Notes under the pieces: generated by a model
Told to the model about the DNA's origin: nothing
Seen by the model: only the letters and a program-made list of their open reading frames with translations
The model's database searches: none
Assembly: GCF_001971785.1 (NCBI RefSeq)
Contig: NZ_CP019389.1
Span: 1,251,001 to 1,315,000, forward strand
Length of the DNA stretch: 64,000 bases
DNA from: Seonamhaeicola sp. S2-3
Lineage (GTDB): Bacteria; Bacteroidota; Bacteroidia; Flavobacteriales; Flavobacteriaceae
Direction of reading: 5' to 3'
Position numbers and translations under genes: made by a program
In this document: one piece after another, positions 1-7,473 of the stretch
How the letters are laid out: every line of letters begins with the position of its first letter
Numbering within the stretch: the first letter of the stretch is position 1

Positions 1-220
1 TAATCCATCCGATTAAATGGATATGTGCTATTATGGCTACATTCTTACCATCGCTTAAAACTTCTTTTGCATCACCTGCAAACTCAGAAGCAGCCTCTTT
101 GGCTTCTTTAGCAAATTCTTTTGCCTTTTCACCTGCTTTATCGGCAGTTTTTTTAGCGCCTTCTTTGGCATCTCCTAACATATCGTTTAGGTCGTCGCTT
201 AAATTCTTTTCGTCAGACAT
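1..220 (-). CDS. Small membrane protein with charged helical N-terminus (partial, cut by window edge)
   Basis: The ATG lies at 218-220 and the frame stays open for 73 codons to the window edge, so only the N-terminal part is present. Residues 1 to about 57 are rich in Lys, Glu, Asp and Ala with an amphipathic-helix pattern (for example AGEKAKEFAKEAKEAASEF). A hydrophobic segment then starts (NVAIIAHIHLIGWI). This layout resembles the short flavobacterial proteins with a charged helix followed by a DUF4870/TM2-like membrane domain. That match is from memory and rests on a short stretch. The function is unknown; a stress-related membrane protein is only a guess. Confidence 0.75.
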   Translation of the reverse strand, partial: MSDEKNLSDDLNDMLGDAKEGAKKTADKAGEKAKEFAKEAKEAASEFAGDAKEVLSDGKNVAIIAHIHLIGWI

Positions 221-316
221 TATGTTTTTAATTTATGGTTAGACTATAAAATTAAAAATTTAAATTTACTTAATGTTATTTATGCTTTAAATTTTAATTC
301 TGTTACACTTCATTTT

Positions 317-1081
317 TTATCTAAATAACATAATAATACCTCCTATAGCAGTAACAATAATTATAAAGTGCCTATACTTTGCATTAGAAATTAACTTTAC
401 CACTCTGGCTCCCATAAAAAAACCAATAGCCACCACCGGAAATAATATTAAATTTAAAACAAGTGTATCTTTAGAAACCGTTTTCCATACAAAAAAGTGG
501 AATGGCAGTTTAAATACATTTATAATAAAAAATAACCACGCTGCTGTACCTATAAACTGGTTTTTAGGCAACCTCATGGCTAAAAAATAAATATTTGAAA
601 CTGGTCCTGCTAAGTTTCCTACCATGGTGGTAAACCCAGACAAAAAACCCATAGAAGATGAAAACACTTTGTTTTGTGGTACTGTTGTTGATTTTCTTTT
701 TTCAAAATACCACATAATTAAAACAGAACTTATAACTATAATAGCCATTACTTGTTTAAACAGTACTTCAGAAATGGCATCACCTACCCAAACTCCTACT
801 AAAACGCCAATTACCATCCAGGGTAAAAGTAGTTTAATAAATTTCCATTGGGCGTGCCTATTGTAATAACTTACTGCTAAAACATCGGCACTAATAAGCA
901 TAGGTAATAATATTCCTGTTGATGCTTTTTCACCAAAAACAAAGGCTAATATTAAAATAATAATAATGCCAATACCTTTAATTCCTGATTTAGACAAGCC
1001 CAAAACAAAGGCAGCTATTGCAATAGCTACCCATTTTAAAAGTGATAAATTATATGATTGAAGAATTTCTGCTATTCCCAA
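317..1081 (-). CDS. TSUP-family (TauE/SafE) membrane permease
   Basis: A 254-residue protein made almost wholly of hydrophobic helices, about eight by eye, in the two-half layout of the TauE/SafE (TSUP) family. Glycine-rich, proline-containing helices recur (LSKSGIKGIG near the start; FLSGFTTMVGNLAGPVSN in the second half), which is the family signature. Members export or import sulfite, sulfonates or organic acids across the inner membrane; the substrate cannot be read here. The start is a TTG at 1079-1081: an in-frame TAG lies three codons upstream and the next Met is about 60 residues in. A TACATTTG box sits just upstream, so the gene probably has its own promoter. Confidence 0.88.
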   Translation of the reverse strand: MGIAEILQSYNLSLLKWVAIAIAAFVLGLSKSGIKGIGIIIILILAFVFGEKASTGILLPMLISADVLAVSYYNRHAQWKFIKLLLPWMVIGVLVGVWVGDAISEVLFKQVMAIIVISSVLIMWYFEKRKSTTVPQNKVFSSSMGFLSGFTTMVGNLAGPVSNIYFLAMRLPKNQFIGTAAWLFFIINVFKLPFHFFVWKTVSKDTLVLNLILFPVVAIGFFMGARVVKLISNAKYRHFIIIVTAIGGIIMLFR

Positions 1082-1114
1082 ATTATGCTAGATAAAAGCT
1101 ATTTAATTGTTTTA

Positions 1115-1122
1115 CAAATGTA
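1115..1122 (-). promoter_or_regulatory. Candidate -7 box (TACATTTG) of the TSUP permease gene
   Basis: On the minus strand the sequence reads TACATTTG, matching the Bacteroidota -7 consensus TAnnTTTG, 33 bases before the TTG start. No clear -33 TTG is seen at the usual distance, so the call rests on the -7 box alone. Confidence 0.4.
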
Positions 1123-1130
1123 ATGTCATT

Positions 1131-1514
1131 TTATTTAAAAGCTGCATCAACGGGCTCCCAAAGTTCAATTTTATTACCATCGTTATCTAAAATCCATCCA
1201 AATTTACCGTAATCGTATTCTTCAATTTCTCCTATTACGGTTACACCTTCTTCTTTTAATGTTTTAATTAATTCATGTAAATTTTCAACACGATAATTAA
1301 ACATAAAGTCTTTTTTTGAAGGCTCAAAATATTTGGTATCTTCAGGAAACGGACTCCACTGTGTAGAGTTATCATTTCCTTCTTTATCTTTCCCCCAAAA
1401 GGTACATCCGTAATCATCGGTATTAAACCCTAAGTGTTTTTTGTACCAATCTTTTGTGGCTTTTGGGTTTTTTGTTTTAAAAAATAGCCCACCTATTCCT
1501 GTTACTCTTTTCAT
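1131..1514 (-). CDS. VOC (glyoxalase/bleomycin-resistance fold) protein
   Basis: A 127-residue single-domain VOC protein. The N-terminus VTGIGGLFFKTKNPKATKDW and the C-terminal metal-site segment DNDGNKIELWEP are typical of the beta-alpha-beta-beta-beta fold used by glyoxalases, dioxygenases and antibiotic-binding proteins. The Glu of IELWEP is a normal metal ligand in this family. The substrate cannot be predicted. It is the last gene of a tight minus-strand run DUF4199 > DUF1801 > VOC > VOC, 11 bases after the second VOC gene. Confidence 0.88.
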   Translation of the reverse strand: MKRVTGIGGLFFKTKNPKATKDWYKKHLGFNTDDYGCTFWGKDKEGNDNSTQWSPFPEDTKYFEPSKKDFMFNYRVENLHELIKTLKEEGVTVIGEIEEYDYGKFGWILDNDGNKIELWEPVDAAFK

Positions 1515-1525
1515 TTTTATTTAAT

Positions 1526-1897
1526 TTAAATGTGTTGATCTATAAGTATGGTATTTCCGTCGGGGTCATACATAACAATACTTGCTGGACCAGAAGTGTT
1601 CTCGTCAGCTTCTCTTTCTAACTTAATATTATGATTTTTTAAATGTTTTTGAATGGCTCTTACATCATCAAAAGATTTAACAGCATTGGCGTTTTCATCC
1701 CAACCAGGATTAAAAGTTAAAATGTTTTGTTCAAACATACCTTGAAATAAACCAATGAGCGCATTACCATTTTTCATTATTAAATAATTTTGCTCTATAG
1801 CACCAGCAAAAACACTAAACCCTAGTGTTTCATAAAATGTTTTTGAGGCTTTAATGTCTTTTACACTAAGACTTGTTGAAAATGCACCTAATTTCAT
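1526..1897 (-). CDS. VOC-family protein
   Basis: A 123-residue single-domain VOC protein. FSTSLSVKDIKASKTFYETLGF at the start and VMYDPDGNTILIDQ at the end are the two standard family motifs. In the last motif the usual metal-ligand Glu is replaced by Ile or Asp (TILIDQ), so it may bind ligands without a metal. It differs clearly from the neighbouring VOC protein, so this is not a recent duplication. It lies 19 bases downstream of the DUF1801 gene in the same operon. The function is not predictable. Confidence 0.86.
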   Translation of the reverse strand: MKLGAFSTSLSVKDIKASKTFYETLGFSVFAGAIEQNYLIMKNGNALIGLFQGMFEQNILTFNPGWDENANAVKSFDDVRAIQKHLKNHNIKLEREADENTSGPASIVMYDPDGNTILIDQHI

Positions 1898-1916
1898 TTG
1901 TTATTGATTTTTATGA

Positions 1917-2375
1917 TTATTTCTTTTTAATGGCTGTTTCATAAATGTTTATCCATTCTTCTACAGTTATTTTTTTTGCTAATTTGCCTATTAATTCAAA
2001 TGGTATTTCATCAATCTTTTTAAACCTAATGCAACTCTTCCCCATATCTAATTTACGTTTGCAATGTTTAGGGTATTCTTTCACAAACCAATCGTGTAAT
2101 TCTGGGTTTGAATAAATGCCACTATGATAAAGATTGACTGAATTTTTCTGCGATGCAAAACTCATAAAAGGCAGTGGCTCTTTAGGATTACAATGATATC
2201 CACTAGGGTATATAGTGTGTGGCACATAATACCCAATCATTCCATACTGAATACCTTCTTCAAACCCTTTTGGTAAATTATCTTTAATTGTTTTTCTTAA
2301 GTTTTTTAGAGCGTTTTGTCTGTCTTCAGGAACTTGACTAATATAATCGTCTGGTGATGTGGCTTGGTATTGCAT
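1917..2375 (-). CDS. DUF1801 (YdhG/YdeI-like) protein
   Basis: A 152-residue cytosolic protein. The pattern SPDDYISQVPEDRQNALKNLRKTI followed by a central EEGIQYGMIGY and a C-terminal CIRFKKIDEIPFELIGKLAKKIT is the DUF1801 (YdhG-like) fold. The family has a structure but no settled reaction; some Gram-positive relatives are described as iron chaperones, which is not shown for this type. Only five bases separate it from the upstream DUF4199 gene, so the two are almost surely co-transcribed. Confidence 0.85.
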   Translation of the reverse strand: MQYQATSPDDYISQVPEDRQNALKNLRKTIKDNLPKGFEEGIQYGMIGYYVPHTIYPSGYHCNPKEPLPFMSFASQKNSVNLYHSGIYSNPELHDWFVKEYPKHCKRKLDMGKSCIRFKKIDEIPFELIGKLAKKITVEEWINIYETAIKKK

Positions 2376-2380
2376 ATAAA

Positions 2381-2839
2381 TTATTTACGTTGAAGTATTA
2401 ATCCTGAAATTAAAGATATTATAAACCCGATAACAGTAACTAATGTAACCATAAATATGCTGGCGTTAAGGCTAGACATTTCTATTATTTCATTTTCCTT
2501 TCCTGCATCTCGCATCATTTGATAATAATTTTCAAACCAATCGGGGTTTATAAATTGGGTATAAATAAAATCTGCTATACCAATACCTATTGCAACTAAA
2601 ACAGAAATAAACACTCCTATTATTAAAGCTTTCCCTAAAGAAATAACACCATTATTAACGTTATCTCTGTAATGCTTTATACCGAAGAAAACAAAGGACA
2701 GCGATATAAAAATAGATATATACCCTAAAATTTCGTTGGTAGAATAGCTTAAATCTTTCCCTAGTGTTAAATGAATTAAGAAAATAATTAAGCCTACTAA
2801 TAAACCGTATAACCCGTACTTAAAAATTGTTGATTTCAT
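2381..2839 (-). CDS. DUF4199 four-helix membrane protein
   Basis: A 152-residue integral membrane protein with four hydrophobic helices: residues about 7-27, 37-55, 67-95 and 125-150. The order of helices and the loop between helices 3 and 4 (TQFINPDWFENYYQMMRDAG) fit DUF4199, a family common in Bacteroidota with no known function. It leads the operon DUF4199 > DUF1801 > VOC > VOC. It is preceded by a TACTTTTG box and an inverted repeat, and by the gene for a membrane-tethered LuxR-type protein that may control it. Confidence 0.85.
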   Translation of the reverse strand: MKSTIFKYGLYGLLVGLIIFLIHLTLGKDLSYSTNEILGYISIFISLSFVFFGIKHYRDNVNNGVISLGKALIIGVFISVLVAIGIGIADFIYTQFINPDWFENYYQMMRDAGKENEIIEMSSLNASIFMVTLVTVIGFIISLISGLILQRK

Positions 2840-2866
2840 ACCGTTTCGTTTTAAAGATTAACAATT

Positions 2867-2874
2867 CAAAAGTA
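2867..2874 (-). promoter_or_regulatory. Candidate -7 box (TACTTTTG) of the DUF4199 operon
   Basis: The minus strand reads TACTTTTG, a full match to TAnnTTTG, 28 bases before the ATG of the DUF4199 gene. There is no good -33 TTG at 17-23 bases, which would fit a promoter that depends on an activator. Confidence 0.45.
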
Positions 2875-2904
2875 GGTGGTAACAGTAATTTAGAGGTCAT
2901 ACTA

Positions 2905-2926
2905 AAGTACCAATCTATTAGTACTT
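2905..2926. promoter_or_regulatory. Inverted repeat AAGTAC-N10-GTACTT, possible LuxR-type operator
   Basis: Two perfect 6-base arms, AAGTAC and GTACTT, lie ten bases apart between the LuxR-type gene and the DUF4199 gene. The centre is about 45 bases upstream of the DUF4199 -7 box, a usual place for an activator site. The link to the neighbouring regulator is inferred from position only. Confidence 0.35.
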
Positions 2927-2945
2927 AGGTATAAATGTATGAATT

Positions 2946-3356
2946 TTAAATAATTTTATAATCTTTAGCAATTTGTAATGCCTGTGTGCGTCTTTTAGCA
3001 TTTAGTTTAACCAGTAAGTTAGATACGTGTGTTTTTATAGTGCTTTCTGAAAGATATAATTTATTACCTATTTCTTTATTTGATAAGCCTTCTGAAATAG
3101 CCTGTAAAACCTCATATTCTCGTTTTGTAATTTCTAATTCTGAAATCTTTTCATAATCTATTTCTGTAGAAACTAACTCATTTTTACTAAGGCTTTTTTT
3201 ATTGATATAAATGCCAATAATTAAAAAAACTATAGCTATAACCCCTATTATTATTTCTATTTTTAGACTACCAGAAAGCACTGCATACTTACTTATTTGA
3301 AACAGTAGTAGTATAGCAAAAATGAGTACAGAAAAAACAAGAACGGTTTTTTTCAT
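2946..3356 (-). CDS. Membrane-tethered LuxR-type helix-turn-helix regulator
   Basis: A 136-residue protein with two N-terminal membrane helices (about 4-24 and 32-51), a short linker and a C-terminal LuxR/GerE DNA-binding domain. The domain signature is clear: LTKREYEVLQAI-like start (EITKREYEVLQAISEGLSNK), then GNKLYLSESTIKTHVSNLL and KLNAKRRTQAL. There is no receiver or kinase domain, so any signal would have to come through the membrane part or a partner. It ends about 100 bases before the DUF4199 gene, and an inverted repeat lies between them. A role as local activator of the DUF4199 operon is inferred. Confidence 0.85.
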   Translation of the reverse strand: MKKTVLVFSVLIFAILLLFQISKYAVLSGSLKIEIIIGVIAIVFLIIGIYINKKSLSKNELVSTEIDYEKISELEITKREYEVLQAISEGLSNKEIGNKLYLSESTIKTHVSNLLVKLNAKRRTQALQIAKDYKII

Positions 3357-3365
3357 CTCATAAAT

Positions 3366-4301
3366 TTAACAAAATTTAGCTTTTATTTTGTTTACAATGG
3401 TTTGTGCTAATTTTTCTTTACTTTCTACCGTCCAACCAGCTACATGAGGTGATAATAATACGTTTTCAGCTTTAATTAAATATTTAAAAGCTTCTGGCAT
3501 TTCTGTAGAAAATAAACTTTCAAAAGAGGCTTTTTCATACTCTAAAACATCTAATCCAGCACCTAATATTTTCCCTGTTTTTAATGCCGAAACTAAATCT
3601 GAAGTTACTACACTTTTACCTCTTGCTGTATTAATTAACCAAAATGGTTTTTTAAACTTATTGATAAATTCTGAGTTCACCATACCTAAAGTTAAAGGTG
3701 TTTGAGGCGTGTGTAAACTAAGCACATCAACCTTTTGTTGAAATTCTTTTAGGCTAACTTGTTTAGCGTTATCATCGCCAACATTGTCTTTAATATCATA
3801 ACACAACACGTTAACATCAAACCCTCTTAATTTTTTTGCAAATGCTTTACCCATATTGCCGTAGCCAATAAGCCCAACAGTTCTACCGTCTAACTCTATA
3901 CCACGGTTTTCTTCTCTTAGCCATTTGCCATTTCTAACCTCAGCATCGGCTTTATTAAGTTTGTTAAAGAGCGATAGTAACATGCCCAAAGCATGCTCTC
4001 CAACTGCGTTTCTATTACCTTCTGGGGCAGAAATTAAGTAAACGCCTTTTGATTTGGCATAATCACAATCTATGTTTTCTAAACCTGCTCCAACTCTTCC
4101 TATAAATTTTAGGTTAGTGGCAGCATCTAAAAATTGTTTATCTATGGTAAATCTACTACGAATAACAATACCTTCATATTCTGAAATTTTAGCTTCAATA
4201 GCTTCTTTTGAAGATGAATAATCTTCATGATTTGTAAAACCTAAATTATTTAGTTGACTAATAAGTAACTCGTGATTGGTGTCTAAGTGAAGAACTTTCA
4301 T
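3366..4301 (-). CDS. D-2-hydroxyacid dehydrogenase, phosphoglycerate-dehydrogenase type without ACT domain
   Basis: A 311-residue NAD-dependent dehydrogenase. The Rossmann dinucleotide motif is VGLIGYGNMGKAFAKKL near residue 145, and the catalytic trio is seen as Arg in LINTARGKSV, Glu in VLEYEKASF and His in LLSPHVAGWT. Substrate-side motifs such as RVGAGLENIDCDYAKSKG match the SerA/hydroxypyruvate reductase branch. It lacks the C-terminal ACT/ASB domains of longer SerA proteins. It may make 3-phosphohydroxypyruvate for serine or reduce another 2-ketoacid; no serC or serB lies nearby to decide. It ends nine bases before the LuxR-type gene. Confidence 0.87.
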   Translation of the reverse strand: MKVLHLDTNHELLISQLNNLGFTNHEDYSSSKEAIEAKISEYEGIVIRSRFTIDKQFLDAATNLKFIGRVGAGLENIDCDYAKSKGVYLISAPEGNRNAVGEHALGMLLSLFNKLNKADAEVRNGKWLREENRGIELDGRTVGLIGYGNMGKAFAKKLRGFDVNVLCYDIKDNVGDDNAKQVSLKEFQQKVDVLSLHTPQTPLTLGMVNSEFINKFKKPFWLINTARGKSVVTSDLVSALKTGKILGAGLDVLEYEKASFESLFSTEMPEAFKYLIKAENVLLSPHVAGWTVESKEKLAQTIVNKIKAKFC

Positions 4302-4415
4302 AATTAAAAATATTGGATAAAATTACGAAGTTTTAGATTAGCGAATAAGGAATCATAAGAATTTTATGAGGCACTAAAATAAATTTAATACAAGCAAGTT
4401 TAAACTTAACAAATG

Positions 4416-5801
4416 TTAAATACCTAAAATAAGTTTGGCAATAGAAAAATAAAGTAAAATACCTAAAATATCGTTGCTGGTGGTAATAAATGGTCCGGTA
4501 GCAATAGCTGGGTCTATACCGCGTTTATCTAAAAATAAAGGCACAAAAGTTCCTATTAAACCTGCAATAATAATAACAGCTACTAATGACACTGAAACGG
4601 CTAAGGCTTTATTCATTTCGCCTCCATATATCCAAACAAATATGAATAAAAACGCAGCTAAAATAACACCATTAAGCATTGCTAAAAGCATTTCTTTTAA
4701 AAGTCTGCTATTAACACTTCCTTTTACATCATCGTTAGCAAGTCCTTGAACAATAATAGCACTTGATTGCACCCCAACATTTCCTGCCATGGCTGCAATA
4801 AGTGGGGTAAAAAAGAATAATACGGCATATTCTTTAAATGCCTCATGGAAACCTTCCATAATTAAAAAGGAACCTACACCACCAATTAATCCTAAAAATA
4901 GCCATGGTAAGCGGGCTCTAGTAAGTTCGAAAATACTGTCATCAGAATCTACATCGGCAGTAATACCTGCTGCCATTTGATAGTCTCTTTCTGCTTCTTC
5001 TTTTAAAACATCTACAATATCATCAATGGTTATGCGTCCTAATAGTACTTTATTATCGTCGCTTTCAATAACAGGAATGGCTTCTAAATCGTATTTAGCC
5101 ATAATTTTGGCAATCTCTTCGGCATCTTCGTTTACATTTACATAATCTACGTTAGATATATAAATATCTGCTATTTTTTGATCGCTTTTGGCTACTATTA
5201 AATCTTTAAGAGATAAACGCCCAATAAGTTTTTCATCTTTAGTAACCACATAAATGGAGTGTACTCTGGTTACTTCTTTGGCTTGCCCTCTAATTCTACG
5301 TAAACACCCCGCAACGGTCCAGGTTTCGTAAACTTTTACAAGCTCTTTAGCCATAAGTGCTCCTGCAGTGCCTTCTTCATATTTTAAGAGCTCTTTAATT
5401 TCCTCTTTATGCTCTTCATCTTCAATATTTGAGATTACTTCATGCTGACGCGATTCAGGAAGTTCGGCAATCATGTCGGCAGCATCATCGGTATCTAATT
5501 CTTCTACCTCTTCAGCAATTTCTTTGGCAGATAAGTTTTTTAATACCCTTTCTCTGGTATCCTCATCTAACTCCACCAAAATATCTGAAGTTGTTTCAGA
5601 ATCTAGAAGTTTTATAACATATATAGCCTCTTCTAGATTAAGTTCATCTAAAATTTCGGCTATATCGGCATAATGAAACTCTTTTAAAAGCTTTTGTAAT
5701 TCCTTGTTGTTTTGTTCTTCAACAAGTGTTTTAACTTGCTCTAAAAGTTCTTCTGTAACCTCAAATTGTTGTATGTTATCTCTTTCTTCAGACAAATGCA
5801 A
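4416..5801 (-). CDS. mgtE: Magnesium transporter MgtE
   Basis: A 461-residue protein with the MgtE layout. A helical acidic N-domain with repeats such as HYADIAEILDELNLEEA and DTDDAADMIAELPESRQ covers residues 1-140, two CBS domains cover about 145-270, and five membrane helices fill the C-terminal 180 residues. The pore end carries GPFITTSNDILGILLYF, including the conserved Asn-Asp pair used in Mg2+ selection. The cytosolic domains sense Mg2+ and close the channel when it is plentiful (known for the family). It starts 12 bases after rsmA stops, so the two are co-transcribed. Confidence 0.96.
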   Translation of the reverse strand: MHLSEERDNIQQFEVTEELLEQVKTLVEEQNNKELQKLLKEFHYADIAEILDELNLEEAIYVIKLLDSETTSDILVELDEDTRERVLKNLSAKEIAEEVEELDTDDAADMIAELPESRQHEVISNIEDEEHKEEIKELLKYEEGTAGALMAKELVKVYETWTVAGCLRRIRGQAKEVTRVHSIYVVTKDEKLIGRLSLKDLIVAKSDQKIADIYISNVDYVNVNEDAEEIAKIMAKYDLEAIPVIESDDNKVLLGRITIDDIVDVLKEEAERDYQMAAGITADVDSDDSIFELTRARLPWLFLGLIGGVGSFLIMEGFHEAFKEYAVLFFFTPLIAAMAGNVGVQSSAIIVQGLANDDVKGSVNSRLLKEMLLAMLNGVILAAFLFIFVWIYGGEMNKALAVSVSLVAVIIIAGLIGTFVPLFLDKRGIDPAIATGPFITTSNDILGILLYFSIAKLILGI

Positions 5802-5813
5802 AGCTTTAAAAGA

Positions 5814-6602
5814 TTAAACATCTTTTTCAATTAATAAAGTAAGTTCTACGAACTGTGTAACACTTAATTGCTCCGGACGCTTGCCAAAGATACTATTTGC
5901 TTTTAAATTATCTGATAAATTGAATGTTTTTAAACTGTTACGAAGTGTTTTTCTACGCTGCTGAAATGCTGTTTTTACCACTTTAAAGAATAATACCTCA
6001 TTACATGGTAAGTTGTAATCTGTTTTTCTAATGAGCCTTAAGACGCCCGAATCTACTTTTGGTGGAGGGTTAAAAACCGATGGTGGCACGGTAAACAAAT
6101 ATTCGGCATTATAAAAAGCTTGGGTTAAAACCGAAAGAATACCATACACTTTGCTGCCTTCTTTTGAACAGATGCGTTTTGCTACTTCTTTTTGAAACAT
6201 CCCTGTAAATTCTGGGATTTGATGACGCAACTCTAAGGCTTTAAATACTATTTGTGATGAAATGTTATATGGAAAGTTACCTGTAATGGCAAAAGAGTCG
6301 TCTCCAAAAACTTCACTTAAATTATATTTTAAGAAATCTTTCTCAATAATTCTGGGTGCTAAATTAAGGTAGTGAGCTTGCAAATACGCAACCGATTCTG
6401 TATCAATTTCTATAACGTAGGTTTCAACATCTTTTTCTAAAAGGTATTTGGTGAGCACCCCCATTCCTGGACCTATTTCTAGTACTTTTTTATAGCCATT
6501 TAAAGTAAGTGTATCGCCTATTTTTTTGGCTATATTTTCGTCTTTTAAAAAATGCTGCCCTAAATATTTTTTTGCCTTTACTTGATGTTGATTACTAGCC
6601 AC
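5814..6602 (-). CDS. rsmA: 16S rRNA dimethyladenosine transferase RsmA (KsgA)
   Basis: A 262-residue SAM-dependent methyltransferase that dimethylates the two adenines near the 3' end of 16S rRNA. The family motifs are all present: [15 protein letters not shown] at the start, [16 protein letters not shown] for SAM, the catalytic motif [12 protein letters not shown], and [14 protein letters not shown] near the C-terminus. The best start is a GTG at 6600-6602, because no ATG occurs before the conserved QHFLKD block. It sits in a run with the GNAT gene upstream and mgtE downstream. Confidence 0.96.
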   Translation of the reverse strand: MASNQHQVKAKKYLGQHFLKDENIAKKIGDTLTLNGYKKVLEIGPGMGVLTKYLLEKDVETYVIEIDTESVAYLQAHYLNLAPRIIEKDFLKYNLSEVFGDDSFAITGNFPYNISSQIVFKALELRHQIPEFTGMFQKEVAKRICSKEGSKVYGILSVLTQAFYNAEYLFTVPPSVFNPPPKVDSGVLRLIRKTDYNLPCNEVLFFKVVKTAFQQRRKTLRNSLKTFNLSDNLKANSIFGKRPEQLSVTQFVELTLLIEKDV

Positions 6603-6637
6603 TTATTATTAGTTATTTTGAGAGAATTTCTCATTTA

Positions 6638-7066
6638 TTAATTGGCAATATACCTATAAACATTGGTTGTTCTTTTTTTAAACCCTAACTTTTGATAGAG
6701 TTTATTAGCAGCAACTCTTTCTGGACTTGATGTTAAGTCTATTTTAGTTACCCCGTTACTAATGGCATAATTTATAGCAAATTGTGTTAAACTTTTACCA
6801 ACACCTTTGCCTCTAGCTAATTTGTCTACCACCACATCTTCAATCCAAGCTTTTTCTCCGGTGGGTATTTTATTAAACACCAGTGTTAATGTACCTAAAA
6901 TATTGTTATCTTCTTCTGCAATAAAAAGGTATGTACTATTAGAATTTACTATAGTTTCTAAATCTGTTCTAGTAGGTATTTTGCTGGTTGACGAAAGTTG
7001 TGGAATTAAATTTTCTATAGCATTTAAAACGTAATCACTTACCTTATCTACTTTAGATATTTTCAT
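6638..7066 (-). CDS. GNAT-family N-acetyltransferase
   Basis: A 142-residue GNAT protein. The acetyl-CoA motif A is VVDKLARGKGVGKSLTQFAI (the R/Q-x-x-G-x-G/A loop seen as RGKGVG), and motif B is YQKLGFKKRTTNVY. The N-terminus MKISKVDKVSDYVLNAIENL is a normal GNAT start, so the ATG at 7064-7066 is preferred over an upstream in-frame GTG at 7099. The acceptor is unknown. The gene lies between the DUF4286 gene and rsmA in one minus-strand run. Confidence 0.86.
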   Translation of the reverse strand: MKISKVDKVSDYVLNAIENLIPQLSSTSKIPTRTDLETIVNSNSTYLFIAEEDNNILGTLTLVFNKIPTGEKAWIEDVVVDKLARGKGVGKSLTQFAINYAISNGVTKIDLTSSPERVAANKLYQKLGFKKRTTNVYRYIAN

Positions 7067-7107
7067 AGTATTTTTATTAATTACAAGTTTTGAAAACACT
7101 AAAATCT

Positions 7108-7437
7108 TTAGTTAGGACTAATGTTTACAAAGTATTCATCTACCAATTCTAGTTCGGTTCTAAAAGCTAACATTTTGTCTGCAAATCTTTTTTGAGCATC
7201 TGCTCTTAAGCGTTGTGCATCTTCTTTATAATAAGCGTCTAGTGCTTCTCGAGAATAGGCTCTGTACTGAATAGAATATGTTACGCCTCCTGTTTCTTCT
7301 TCAATTAAAACCCGCGTTAATGTGGCTTTATCAAACTTACCGGTACCTAATACTTGTGGAATATGTTCTTTTATCCACTCTAACCATTCTTCATGAATAG
7401 ACTCATCTATATTTGCTGTTACGTTGTATATTATCAT
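7108..7437 (-). CDS. DUF4286 family protein
   Basis: A 109-residue cytosolic protein starting MIIYNVTANIDESIHEEWLEW. With the central SIQYRAYSREALDAYYKEDA and the late RFADKMLAFRTELELV this matches DUF4286, a small Bacteroidota family with a ferredoxin-like (dimeric alpha-beta barrel) look. No function is known. It lies 36 bases after the TPR gene and 41 before the GNAT gene, in the run that leads to rsmA and mgtE. Confidence 0.85.
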   Translation of the reverse strand: MIIYNVTANIDESIHEEWLEWIKEHIPQVLGTGKFDKATLTRVLIEEETGGVTYSIQYRAYSREALDAYYKEDAQRLRADAQKRFADKMLAFRTELELVDEYFVNISPN

Positions 7438-7473
7438 AATTTTAAAATTCCAATATTTTTATAATTAGGGTAT

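Noticed and set aside
1131-1897. Tandem duplication of a VOC gene
   Set aside because: The two proteins share only fold motifs and differ widely in sequence, so they are not recent copies.
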